In this document: positions 7,203-13,756 of the stretch, piece after piece
Layout of the letters: each line of letters opens with the position of its first letter
Position numbering within the stretch: the stretch's first letter is position 1
Assembly: GCA_012515365.1 (NCBI GenBank)
Contig: JAAYYM010000108.1
Span: 1 to 16,951 of the forward strand
Reading direction: 5' to 3'
DNA from: Clostridia bacterium
GTDB lineage: Bacteria; Bacillota_A; Clostridia; Lachnospirales; Lachnospiraceae
DNA: 16,951 nucleotides
Made by a program: the position numbers and the translations under genes
The notes under the pieces: model-generated
The model's database searches: none
What the model was told of the DNA's origin: nothing
Seen by the model: the letters and a program-made list of their open reading frames with translations, nothing else

Positions 7203-8162
7203 TTATTCCCCTTCCTTGTTTCCGTCAGATTCTTCGCGTGCTATATAAATAGGTCTGTGTTTTGTCTCTAAATATGTTTTAGATAAATACTGTCCCACGA
7301 TTCCGATACTAAATAACTGGATTCCACCGATGAAAACCATAATACAAACCATAGACGGCCATCCACTTGTCGGATCTCCAAATACCAGCGTCCGGATCAC
7401 AATCAGTAAAATGATAGCGAATGCTACAAAGCAAAACAAAAATCCTAATGCCATAGCTATCGCGAGCGGCGTCGTTGAAAATGCCACAATTCCCTCCAGC
7501 GAATATAAGAAAAGCTTCCAAAATGACCATTTTGTCTCTCCGGCAACACGCTCTATGTTTTCATATTCAATCCATTTTGTTTTAAAACCGACCCATCCGT
7601 AAATTCCCTTTGTAAATCGATTATATTCTTGCATGCTTAAAATCGCATTCACCATAGTACGTGACATGATTCTGTAATCTCTGGCACCATCTACAATTTC
7701 TGTCTTTGACATTTTGTTAATGATTCTATAAAAGCACCGCGCAAAGAAAGAGCGAATCACCGGTTCCCCCTTACGTGTACTTCTTCTGGTAGCTGCCGAG
7801 TCATATCCCTCTTCTGCCACAGCAGAATACATTTCCTCAAGCAATTTAGGCGGATCCTGCAGATCAGCATCCATAATCACTACATAATCGCCCTTAGATT
7901 TCTCTAAACCGGCAAAAATAGCAGCTTCTTTTCCAAAATTTCTCGAAAAGGATACATATCTCACTCTCTTATCATCGTTTCTGTATTTTTTAAGGATACG
8001 TAATGTCTGATCTTCAGAGCCATCATCAATGAATAATAATTCGAATTCAACTTCCGGAAATCTTCGATTGAACTGATTGACTGCTCTGCACATTTCTTCA
8101 TAAAAAAGCGGTATTGCCTGCTCTTCATTATAACATGGTATCACTGCTGTTAATAATTTCAT
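7203..8162 (-). CDS. Undecaprenyl-phosphate glycosyltransferase, GtrB/CsbB-like
   Basis: A 319-residue membrane GT2 enzyme of the GtrB (bactoprenol glucosyl transferase) family. Residues 3-14 read LLTAVIPCYNEE. IDDGSEDQT and SFSRNFGKEAAIFAGL follow, and DADLQDPP at 98-105 is the family's metal and phosphate-binding signature. GARDYRIMSR and NRFTKGIYGWVGF are further family marks. Two membrane helices lie at about 231-256 and 268-292, followed by a short charged tail. The product is expected to be an undecaprenyl-phosphate sugar that a flippase and an outer-face GT-C transferase would use. The open frame extends to 8219, but the ATG at 8162 follows AGGAGG at 8168-8173 and gives the usual family N-terminus. 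It starts 22 bp after trhP, with no terminator between. Confidence 0.9.
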   Translation of the reverse strand: MKLLTAVIPCYNEEQAIPLFYEEMCRAVNQFNRRFPEVEFELLFIDDGSEDQTLRILKKYRNDDKRVRYVSFSRNFGKEAAIFAGLEKSKGDYVVIMDADLQDPPKLLEEMYSAVAEEGYDSAATRRSTRKGEPVIRSFFARCFYRIINKMSKTEIVDGARDYRIMSRTMVNAILSMQEYNRFTKGIYGWVGFKTKWIEYENIERVAGETKWSFWKLFLYSLEGIVAFSTTPLAIAMALGFLFCFVAFAIILLIVIRTLVFGDPTSGWPSMVCIMVFIGGIQLFSIGIVGQYLSKTYLETKHRPIYIAREESDGNKEGE

Positions 8163-8167
8163 CTTCG

Positions 8168-8173
8168 CCTCCT
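8168..8173 (-). promoter_or_regulatory. Ribosome binding site that decides the GtrB-like start
   Basis: AGGAGG on the minus strand, five bases upstream of the ATG at 8162. An in-frame ATG at 8177 lies just upstream of this site and is unlikely to be used. Confidence 0.8.
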
Positions 8174-8184
8174 GCATGCCCGCA

Positions 8185-9441
8185 CTAGCTGTCTGTCTCT
8201 TTTTTTCGTAGTATATCATATACGGATGGCTTTGTATCCAGAGTTATCCATAATTTCTGTAAAGGATGCGGTGCACTTTCCTGCTCCTCACCTTTTTCAT
8301 TTACAATTGAGCAAACCTTTGTTTCTATGTTTTCTCCATTCGGTTTCATAATCTCAATCATTTCTCCTACAGAGAACTTATTTTTTTGTTCCAAATAAAA
8401 TCTGCCATTATGATCTTCTTCACCTACGATTCCAAGATAGGTATATTCTTTAATGTAGGTATTATTATCATAAATCTGTGTATGCTCATCAGGCTTACCA
8501 AAATAGAAGCCTGTTGTAAACTGACGATAGGTACACTTTGATATTTCTTCCTGATACCATTTCATATGATCACGATAAGTCTGCTCACTGATGAGGTAGT
8601 CATCGATCGCCTTACGATATGTACGCGCAACCGTTGCCACATATAAAGCAGTCTTCATTCTGCCCTCTATTTTAAAACTGTCTATACCGGCATCTATCAT
8701 TTCCGGAATATGCTCAATCATGCATAGGTCCTTTGAATTAAATAAATAGGTGCCTCTCTCATTCTCGTAAACCGGCATATATTCTCCTGGTCTGGTTTCC
8801 TCCACAATTGAATATTTCCATCTACAAGGATGTGTGCATGCTCCCTGATTAGCATCGCGTCCGGTAAAATAATTACTGAGTAGACATCTGCCGGAATAAG
8901 AAATGCACATAGCGCCATGCATAAAGCTTTCTATCTCCATATCACATGGAATATGTTCTCTGATTTCCTTGATTTCCTTTAGTGAGAGTTCTCGAGCTGA
9001 AACTACACGTTTCGCACCTAATCGATACCAAAAATCATAAGTTAAATAGTTGGTATTATTTGCCTGCGTACTGATATGGATTTCAATTTCTTTGCAGATT
9101 TCCTTGGCAATCGTAAACATTCCCGGATCAGAAATAATCAATGCATCCGGTTTCATTTCCTTAAGCTCTGTGAAATATTGTCTTGCTCCATCAAGGTCGT
9201 CATTATGTGCGAGAATATTTGCAGTCACATAAACCTTTACACCATGCGCATGCGCAAAATCAATCCCTTTTTGCATATCTTCTTTTGAAAAATTCTTTGC
9301 CTTTGCACGCAGTCCAAATGCTTCTCCACCGATATAAACGGCATCTGCTCCAAAATGAACAGCCGTCATGAGGACCTCCAGGCTGCTTGCAGGAACTAAT
9401 AATTCTGGTTTTCTATGTTTACTGTCTTGATTAATCGTCAT
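8185..9441 (-). CDS. trhP: U32 family tRNA hydroxylation protein (TrhP/YrrO/YegQ type)
   Basis: A 418-residue U32 protein. Members formerly called collagenase-like peptidases are now known to make 5-hydroxyuridine at the tRNA wobble position, using prephenate and an iron-sulfur cluster. Residues 10-40 (PELLVPASS, FGADAVYIGGE) open the barrel. The U32 signature ESFMHGAMCISYSGRCLLS spans 171-189. Cys179, Cys186, Cys202 and Cys206 are spaced as cluster ligands. The length matches Bacillus YrrO (about 420). The ATG overlaps the end of trmR by 11 bases, and trmR supplies the next step (methylation to 5-methoxyuridine). In Bacillus two U32 genes, yrrN and yrrO, follow trmR. Here only the YrrO-like one is present, and a glycosyltransferase follows instead. 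Confidence 0.9.
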   Translation of the reverse strand: MTINQDSKHRKPELLVPASSLEVLMTAVHFGADAVYIGGEAFGLRAKAKNFSKEDMQKGIDFAHAHGVKVYVTANILAHNDDLDGARQYFTELKEMKPDALIISDPGMFTIAKEICKEIEIHISTQANNTNYLTYDFWYRLGAKRVVSARELSLKEIKEIREHIPCDMEIESFMHGAMCISYSGRCLLSNYFTGRDANQGACTHPCRWKYSIVEETRPGEYMPVYENERGTYLFNSKDLCMIEHIPEMIDAGIDSFKIEGRMKTALYVATVARTYRKAIDDYLISEQTYRDHMKWYQEEISKCTYRQFTTGFYFGKPDEHTQIYDNNTYIKEYTYLGIVGEEDHNGRFYLEQKNKFSVGEMIEIMKPNGENIETKVCSIVNEKGEEQESAPHPLQKLWITLDTKPSVYDILRKKETDS

Positions 9442-10108
9442 ATTTCTTTCCTTTTTTGCTTTTTACACTGACTGTAATTCCATCACCGACCGGTAGAATC
9501 GTGGTAGTCAGTTGATCATGATTCATCAGCATATATAAATAATCCCTCATTCTGGCATGAATCGTACGATTTCGCCTAGTAACAGCAAATCGAGATTCGA
9601 TAATATCGCCTTCCTGCAGTACATTATCTGAGATCAAGAGTCCCTCCGGCTCTAGTAATTCCAGAAGATCAGGCAATAGTCCCGGATACTGTCCTTTTGC
9701 TGCATCCATAAAGATCAAGTCATAACCGGATTTCTTTGTTTGCAACAGTTCCTTTAAAATAACCAATGCGTCGCCTTCCAGCAATGTGATCTGCTCTTCC
9801 CTGCCGGCTTTCGCAAAGTTTTCTTTTGCAATTGGGATTCTCTTTTCATATTTTTCTATGGTCGTAATCTTTGTATCTTCCGGCGCATATTCCGCCATTA
9901 GTAATGCTGAAAAACCAACAGCTGTTCCTACTTCTAAAATGTGATGCGGCTTTTTTAAAGTCAGTATAAATTTTAAAAATGTCTGCATCTCGTGTCTGAT
10001 AATCGGCACTCTTTCTTCTAAAGCTTTTATTTCGAGCTGATCAAGAAAAGGAGTGTTTCCATGATCTAAGGAATTGATATAAGATACGATTCTTTCATTA
10101 ACAATCAC
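9431..10108 (-). CDS. trmR: tRNA 5-hydroxyuridine methyltransferase TrmR (YrrM-like)
   Basis: A 225-residue class I SAM methyltransferase of the catechol-O-methyltransferase-like family. LEVGTAVGFSALLMA (58-72) binds SAM. TTIEK (82-86) is the acidic ribose-binding loop. FMDAAKGQY (133-141) and SDNVL (160-164) provide the expected divalent-metal ligands D135, D161 and N162. TrmR methylates wobble 5-hydroxyuridine to 5-methoxyuridine; the adjacent U32/trhP gene makes the substrate, which supports the assignment over a small-molecule O-methyltransferase. The start is GTG, overlapping the upstream stop as GTGA. No in-frame ATG occurs before residue 41, and the resulting N-terminus matches the family. 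Residual doubt is about substrate, not fold. Confidence 0.87.
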   Translation of the reverse strand: MIVNERIVSYINSLDHGNTPFLDQLEIKALEERVPIIRHEMQTFLKFILTLKKPHHILEVGTAVGFSALLMAEYAPEDTKITTIEKYEKRIPIAKENFAKAGREEQITLLEGDALVILKELLQTKKSGYDLIFMDAAKGQYPGLLPDLLELLEPEGLLISDNVLQEGDIIESRFAVTRRNRTIHARMRDYLYMLMNHDQLTTTILPVGDGITVSVKSKKGKKYDD

Positions 10109-10653
10109 TCTTGTGTACCCTCTTCGCCTGCTTCTTCACTATTGGCAACACCCTCGGTATCTACACCTTCCGGCTCACCGATATCACCTGGCAGCACATT
10201 CATCGTTTCATTTGCACTGACTGCTGGATCCGTACCGTCTACATTAATGTCAGGAAGTGTCTGCTCCTCAGTGTCCGCATCCTCATCCGGTGCATTCTCA
10301 GATAAAATTTTCATCATATCCTCTGCACTCATAGATGTATTCAACGTATAAAAGCCCGGTTGAATTTTCCCTTTATAAGCAGACAACTTCTCTTGTATAT
10401 AAAAAAGCTTCGCATCTCTGATCAGACCTTTTTCCTGCAGCATCTTTGCAACTGTATATGTACCCTTGTCATGACCAATGGTTATCTCCACATCACGCCC
10501 CGGTGCCGGTGACATCGGTTCCTCTGCAAAAATACGATAACCAAAATCATAGGCTTTTTGCCCTGCTTTATAGATCAAAAGACCAACAATAACCACGATC
10601 ACAATACGAATTATTGTTCCCACAAAAGAAAATGTCAACTGTTTAAACTTCAC
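10105..10653 (-). CDS. Short MltG-like membrane protein lacking the transglycosylase domain
   Basis: A 182-residue single-pass membrane protein. It has a short basic cytoplasmic N-terminus and a hydrophobic helix at about 8-31 (IIRIVIVVIVGLLIY). The extracellular LysM-like subdomain typical of the MltG/YceG N-terminus follows (about 55-120: GTYTVAKMLQEKGLI, FYIQEKL, KIQPGFYTL, SAEDMMKIL). The catalytic YceG domain, with its glutamate, is absent. The last 60 or so residues are instead an acidic, low-complexity tail rich in D, E, G and T. Full MltG is about 330-360 residues. The position between the YlbF-family gene and trmR matches that of Bacillus mltG (yrrL), so this is the positional equivalent. 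The start is GTG at 10653 after GGAGG at 10661-10665; an upstream in-frame TTG (10680) is less likely. No frameshift remnant of the missing domain is visible. It may bind glycan strands or partner proteins rather than cut. Confidence 0.8.
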   Translation of the reverse strand: MKFKQLTFSFVGTIIRIVIVVIVGLLIYKAGQKAYDFGYRIFAEEPMSPAPGRDVEITIGHDKGTYTVAKMLQEKGLIRDAKLFYIQEKLSAYKGKIQPGFYTLNTSMSAEDMMKILSENAPDEDADTEEQTLPDINVDGTDPAVSANETMNVLPGDIGEPEGVDTEGVANSEEAGEEGTQE

Positions 10654-10660
10654 TTTATTT

Positions 10661-10665
10661 CCTCC
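10661..10665 (-). promoter_or_regulatory. Ribosome binding site supporting a GTG start of the MltG-like gene
   Basis: GGAGG on the minus strand, seven bases before GTG at 10653. It makes the GTG preferable to the upstream TTG at 10680, which lies within the preceding gene. Confidence 0.75.
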
Positions 10666-10666
10666 A

Positions 10667-11002
10667 TCATTCAAAATCAATTCCTTGCGTGATTTTGCTT
10701 AGAATATTTTGAAAAAGCTTACAAAAATCGATTTCTGCCTGCATATAATCATTCAGTCTGCTATCCTCATAAAGCTCCTCAATGCGATCCTCGAGCTGTT
10801 CCTCTTGTGAATCATCAAATGATTCCGGTGCATTCTGCAGTTCAAAATTTAAGCTACGTAATTCATCTACTTTTTGTAATACTTCTGCATCCTGCTTAAT
10901 CAGCTCCTTCTGTTGAATATATTTTCTATATTCCTCAGAAGATTTTATTTCCTTAATAATCGTTTTGATAGCTATCTCTAAGTTAATATCTCCTAAACCC
11001 AT
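10667..11002 (-). CDS. YlbF/YmcA family protein
   Basis: A 111-residue, almost wholly helical, highly charged soluble protein of the YlbF/YmcA (Com_YlbF) family. In Bacillus YlbF, YmcA and YaaT form the Y-complex, which steers RNase Y cleavage and affects competence, sporulation and biofilm. The family pattern is seen in IKTIIKEIKSSEEYRKYIQQKELIKQDAEVLQKVDELRSLN-type helices (about 12-52). A C-terminal helix reads FCKLFQNILSKI. The CX-type cysteines that ligate clusters in YlbF are not obvious here; only one cysteine is present. GGGAG precedes the ATG, 23 bp after the RNase J stop. Sitting next to RNase J suggests a role in RNA turnover, but that is inference. Confidence 0.78.
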   Translation of the reverse strand: MGLGDINLEIAIKTIIKEIKSSEEYRKYIQQKELIKQDAEVLQKVDELRSLNFELQNAPESFDDSQEEQLEDRIEELYEDSRLNDYMQAEIDFCKLFQNILSKITQGIDFE

Positions 11003-11025
11003 GCGCTTTGCTCCCGATTCATGTT

Positions 11026-12699
11026 TTACTCAACTTCCATAATAATCGGTAATATCATAGGACGTCTTTTCGTCTTTGACCAGACAAATGAACTAAGTGA
11101 ATCTTTAACTGCGTTTTTCATCTTGCCCCAGTCAGTGATATTTCGATCCATCAGATTACACAGTGCTTTGCTTACGACTTCTCTAGCTTCATCCATTAGT
11201 ACGTCAGACTCTCTGACATAAACAAATCCACGAGAAACAATATCTGGTCCTGCCAAAATCTGACCGGATCCTTTTTCAGTCGTCATAACTACGATCAGTA
11301 TTCCATCCTCAGCCAGATGCTGACGGTCGCGCAGTACAATATTACCTACGTCACCTACACCAAGACCATCTACAAAAATTGCCCCTACATGCACTTCTCC
11401 GGTTATCTCAGCTGATTCCTTATCAAGCTCCAACACATTTCCACTAGACAGAACAAAAATGTCCTTTTTATCAAAGCCCAGCTCACGAACAACCTTCGCC
11501 TGCGCTTTTAAATGCTTATACTCACCATGAACCGGAATCGCATATTTCGGCTGTATCAGAGAGTACACCAGCTTGATTTCTTCCTGACATGCATGACCTG
11601 ATACATGTGTATCCTGAAAAATAACATCTGCACCCTTCATAGACAATTCATTGATTACTTTGGAAACAGCCTTCTCATTTCCAGGGATCGGGTTCGAACT
11701 GAAGATTACAATATCGCCTGGTTTAATAGATACCTTTTTATGGGTACTGCTGGCAATACGGCTAAGAGCAGCCATAGTCTCTCCCTGACTGCCTGTCGTA
11801 ATGATGACAGTCTTCTCATCCTTATAATTCTTAAGCTGTTCAATTTCAATCAATGTATTATCAGGGATCTTAATATAGCCAAGTTCGCTTGCCGTATGAA
11901 TGACATTAACCATACTGCGACCTTCCACAACCACTTTTCGACCATATTTATATGCAGAATTAATAATCTGCTGCACACGGTCTATGTTAGATGCAAAAGT
12001 TGCTACAAAGATACGTGCATTTTTATGATCTGCAAAAATAGTATCAAATGTTTTTCCTACTGTCTTTTCTGAATTCGTAAAGCCTGGTCTCTCAGCATTT
12101 GTGCTGTCACAAAGAAGCGCAAGTACACCCTTTTTTCCTATCTCTGCAAATCTCTGCAGGTCGATCGGATCACCAAATACCGTCGTGTAATCAACCTTAA
12201 AATCACCTGTATGTACAACAATTCCTGCAGGTGAATAAATTGCCAATGCGGAAGCATCTGCAATACTATGATTCGTTTTGATAAACTCAATTCTGAATTT
12301 TCCAAGATTAATAGACTGACCACTCTTGACGATTTTTCTTTTCGTCGTTTTTGTCATATTGTGTTCTTTCAGTTTGTTCTCGATCAATGCTATGGTCAGC
12401 TTTGTTGCATAAACCGGTACATTGATGTCCTTTAATACATAAGGCAATGCTCCTATATGATCCTCATGTCCATGTGTGATCACAAAGCCTTTCACCTTAC
12501 TGATGTTTTCTTTTAGATAAGATACATCAGGAATTACCATGTCGATTCCTAACATATCATCTTCCGGGAAAGAAAGACCGCAGTCTACTACGATGATGCT
12601 GTCCTCATACTCAAATACCGTAATGTTCATACCGATCTGTTCCAAACCGCCTAATGGTATAATCTTTAGTTTGGATGTTGCCTGTTCATTCTGTTTCAA
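11026..12699 (-). CDS. rnj: Ribonuclease J
   Basis: A 557-residue metallo-beta-lactamase/beta-CASP ribonuclease with 5'-exonuclease and endonuclease activity, central to mRNA decay and rRNA maturation in Firmicutes. KIIPLGGLEQIGMN (about 12-25) is the family start. THGHEDHIGALPY (about 75-87) holds the zinc-binding HxHxDH. HTGDFKVD, ALLCDSTNAERPG and the beta-CASP motif TTGSQGE (with SRGFVYVRE near the C-terminus) follow in order. Length is normal (about 555). The frame is open up to 12738, but the best start is TTG at 12699, nine bases from GGAGG at 12709-12713. It overlaps the DUF1292 gene by 14 bases. Genomes of this group usually carry one or two paralogues (J1/J2), and the sequence alone does not tell which this is. 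Confidence 0.95.
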   Translation of the reverse strand: MKQNEQATSKLKIIPLGGLEQIGMNITVFEYEDSIIVVDCGLSFPEDDMLGIDMVIPDVSYLKENISKVKGFVITHGHEDHIGALPYVLKDINVPVYATKLTIALIENKLKEHNMTKTTKRKIVKSGQSINLGKFRIEFIKTNHSIADASALAIYSPAGIVVHTGDFKVDYTTVFGDPIDLQRFAEIGKKGVLALLCDSTNAERPGFTNSEKTVGKTFDTIFADHKNARIFVATFASNIDRVQQIINSAYKYGRKVVVEGRSMVNVIHTASELGYIKIPDNTLIEIEQLKNYKDEKTVIITTGSQGETMAALSRIASSTHKKVSIKPGDIVIFSSNPIPGNEKAVSKVINELSMKGADVIFQDTHVSGHACQEEIKLVYSLIQPKYAIPVHGEYKHLKAQAKVVRELGFDKKDIFVLSSGNVLELDKESAEITGEVHVGAIFVDGLGVGDVGNIVLRDRQHLAEDGILIVVMTTEKGSGQILAGPDIVSRGFVYVRESDVLMDEAREVVSKALCNLMDRNITDWGKMKNAVKDSLSSFVWSKTKRRPMILPIIMEVE

Positions 12700-12958
12700 A
12701 TTTAATATCCTCCATTGTTTCTTCAAAAACTTTAGCAACAGCCATCAGTTCTGTTTCTTCTGATACGATCTCATACTGGCTATCTTCATCCGATGCATCT
12801 GCCATATCCTTTAGGATCAAGGCATCAGAGTCACCTTCTTCTGATTCTGCTACTAATAAGTAATTTCGATTATTGATTCGTGTCTGTTCTAATACAAAAA
12901 ACTCTATTGCTTCTTCTGTACCATCATTATTGTTTTGTAAAAATGTTACCTTTTCCAT
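12686..12958 (-). CDS. DUF1292 family protein (YrzB-like)
   Basis: A 90-residue, strongly acidic small protein of the DUF1292 family (Bacillus YrzB). It carries the family pattern of a short beta-rich body: FLQNNNDGTEEAIEFFVLEQTRINNRNYLLVA, then DALILKD and an SDEDSQYEIVSEETEL segment. Function is unknown. The gene is almost always found between ruvX and the downstream genes in Firmicutes, as here (26 bp after ruvX), which makes the assignment firm despite its size. GAGAGGA lies upstream of the ATG. Its stop lies inside the start of RNase J, suggesting coupled translation. Confidence 0.85.
   Translation of the reverse strand: MEKVTFLQNNNDGTEEAIEFFVLEQTRINNRNYLLVAESEEGDSDALILKDMADASDEDSQYEIVSEETELMAVAKVFEETMEDIKFETE
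12709..12713 (-). promoter_or_regulatory. Ribosome binding site supporting a TTG start of RNase J
   Basis: GGAGG on the minus strand, nine bases upstream of TTG at 12699. It is embedded in the last codons of the DUF1292 gene. Confidence 0.72.
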
Positions 12959-12984
12959 GCTAATTCCTCTCCTGGCGTCTGTGA

Positions 12985-13419
12985 TTAATCCTTCTTCATC
13001 GCAATATAATCTAAATAACCCTGCAAAATGAAAATAGCAGCAATCTCATCTACATATTTGCCCCTATTTTCTCTTCGTATTTTACTTTCAATCATAGCTT
13101 TGTCTGCAGCAACTGTTGTAAGTCTTTCATCCCACAGCACAACTTCAAGACCCGTCCGTTTCATGAGGGTCTCTTGAAATTCCATTGTTTTTTCACCACG
13201 TACACCAATGGAAGCATTCATATTCTTCGGAAAACCGAGAACAATCAATTCAACATCATACGTTTCGATCAGTTCTTCGATTCTGGCTAATGTACGGCGT
13301 AATTTATTTTCTGATTCACGCCGGATGATCTCCACTCCCTGCGCTGTAATTAACAATGGGTCACTAATTGCAACTCCAACCGTTTTAGAACCAAAATCCA
13401 AGCCTAATATACGTTTCAA
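12985..13419 (-). CDS. ruvX: RuvX/YqgF family putative Holliday junction resolvase
   Basis: A 144-residue RNase H-fold protein. [18 protein letters not shown] (3-20) carries the first catalytic aspartate (D8). [14 protein letters not shown] (57-70) is the central strand and loop. WDERLTT (96-102) holds E98, and [15 protein letters not shown] (123-137) holds D124, completing the acidic triad. The family has been linked to Holliday-junction cleavage and to 16S rRNA 5'-end maturation (YqgF). An ATG at 13440 would overlap ireB but has no ribosome site. TTG at 13419, seven bases after AGAGGA (13427-13432), gives the usual family N-terminus and length (about 140), so it is preferred. Confidence 0.9.
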   Translation of the reverse strand: MKRILGLDFGSKTVGVAISDPLLITAQGVEIIRRESENKLRRTLARIEELIETYDVELIVLGFPKNMNASIGVRGEKTMEFQETLMKRTGLEVVLWDERLTTVAADKAMIESKIRRENRGKYVDEIAAIFILQGYLDYIAMKKD

Positions 13420-13426
13420 TTCAATT

Positions 13427-13432
13427 TCCTCT
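13427..13432 (-). promoter_or_regulatory. Ribosome binding site supporting a TTG start of ruvX
   Basis: AGAGGA on the minus strand, seven bases upstream of TTG at 13419 and touching the ireB stop. It favours the short form of RuvX over the ATG at 13440. Confidence 0.65.
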
Positions 13433-13694
13433 ACTTCCATCCATTGTTCTTTATATATTCTGCAAGCAATTCTTCTACCAGCTCGTCCCGTTCTACTTTC
13501 ATAACAAGGCTGCGTGCATTATTATGACTGGTAATATAGGTCGGATCACCTGACATAATATAACCAACGATCTGGTTGACCGGGTTATATCCCTTCTCCG
13601 TTAATGCCTCATATACAGTCGCCAAAACACTTTTTACTCCTGTTTCCGGCTCTGTCTCAACTCTAAAGTATTGTGTATTTCCTAAATCCTGCAT
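13431..13694 (-). CDS. ireB: IreB family regulatory phosphoprotein (UPF0297/YrzL)
   Basis: An 87-residue protein of the UPF0297 family. Enterococcus IreB is a substrate of the PASTA Ser/Thr kinase IreK and a negative regulator of cephalosporin tolerance. The core [18 protein letters not shown] (about 34-51) followed by ITSHNNARS and [10 protein letters not shown] is diagnostic. The ATG at 13694 gives the usual length (about 89). An in-frame TTG at 13709 would add five residues and has no ribosome site. With the ATG start, Thr7 falls where a phosphorylated threonine is found in the Enterococcus protein (from memory). It is the first gene of the long minus-strand run, 41 bp after mtaB. Confidence 0.92.
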   Translation of the reverse strand: MQDLGNTQYFRVETEPETGVKSVLATVYEALTEKGYNPVNQIVGYIMSGDPTYITSHNNARSLVMKVERDELVEELLAEYIKNNGWK

Positions 13695-13727
13695 ATTCTC
13701 ACGCCCCAATCGTATGTAGACATATAT

Positions 13728-13756
13728 AGTATAGTTTACTCTATATCCTTGGAAAA
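13728..13756 (-). promoter_or_regulatory. Possible promoter upstream of ireB, inside the end of mtaB
   Basis: On the minus strand TTTTCC (13756-13751) and TATACT (13733-13728) are spaced by 17 bases. The -10 box is perfect in its key positions and the -35 box is poor. If real, it would drive the ireB run independently of mtaB, with a leader of about 25-30 bases. Confidence 0.35.

Noticed and set aside
10105..10653. The MltG-like gene as a frameshifted pseudogene
   Set aside because: The stop is tightly overlapped by trmR, so there is no room or remnant for the missing domain. The LysM-like part and membrane helix are intact, so a stable short form is more likely.
11605..12072. A 155-residue plus-strand open frame opposite RNase J
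   Set aside because: The sense strand encodes continuous, highly conserved RNase J sequence. The antisense product is cysteine- and asparagine-rich with no family pattern and no ribosome site.
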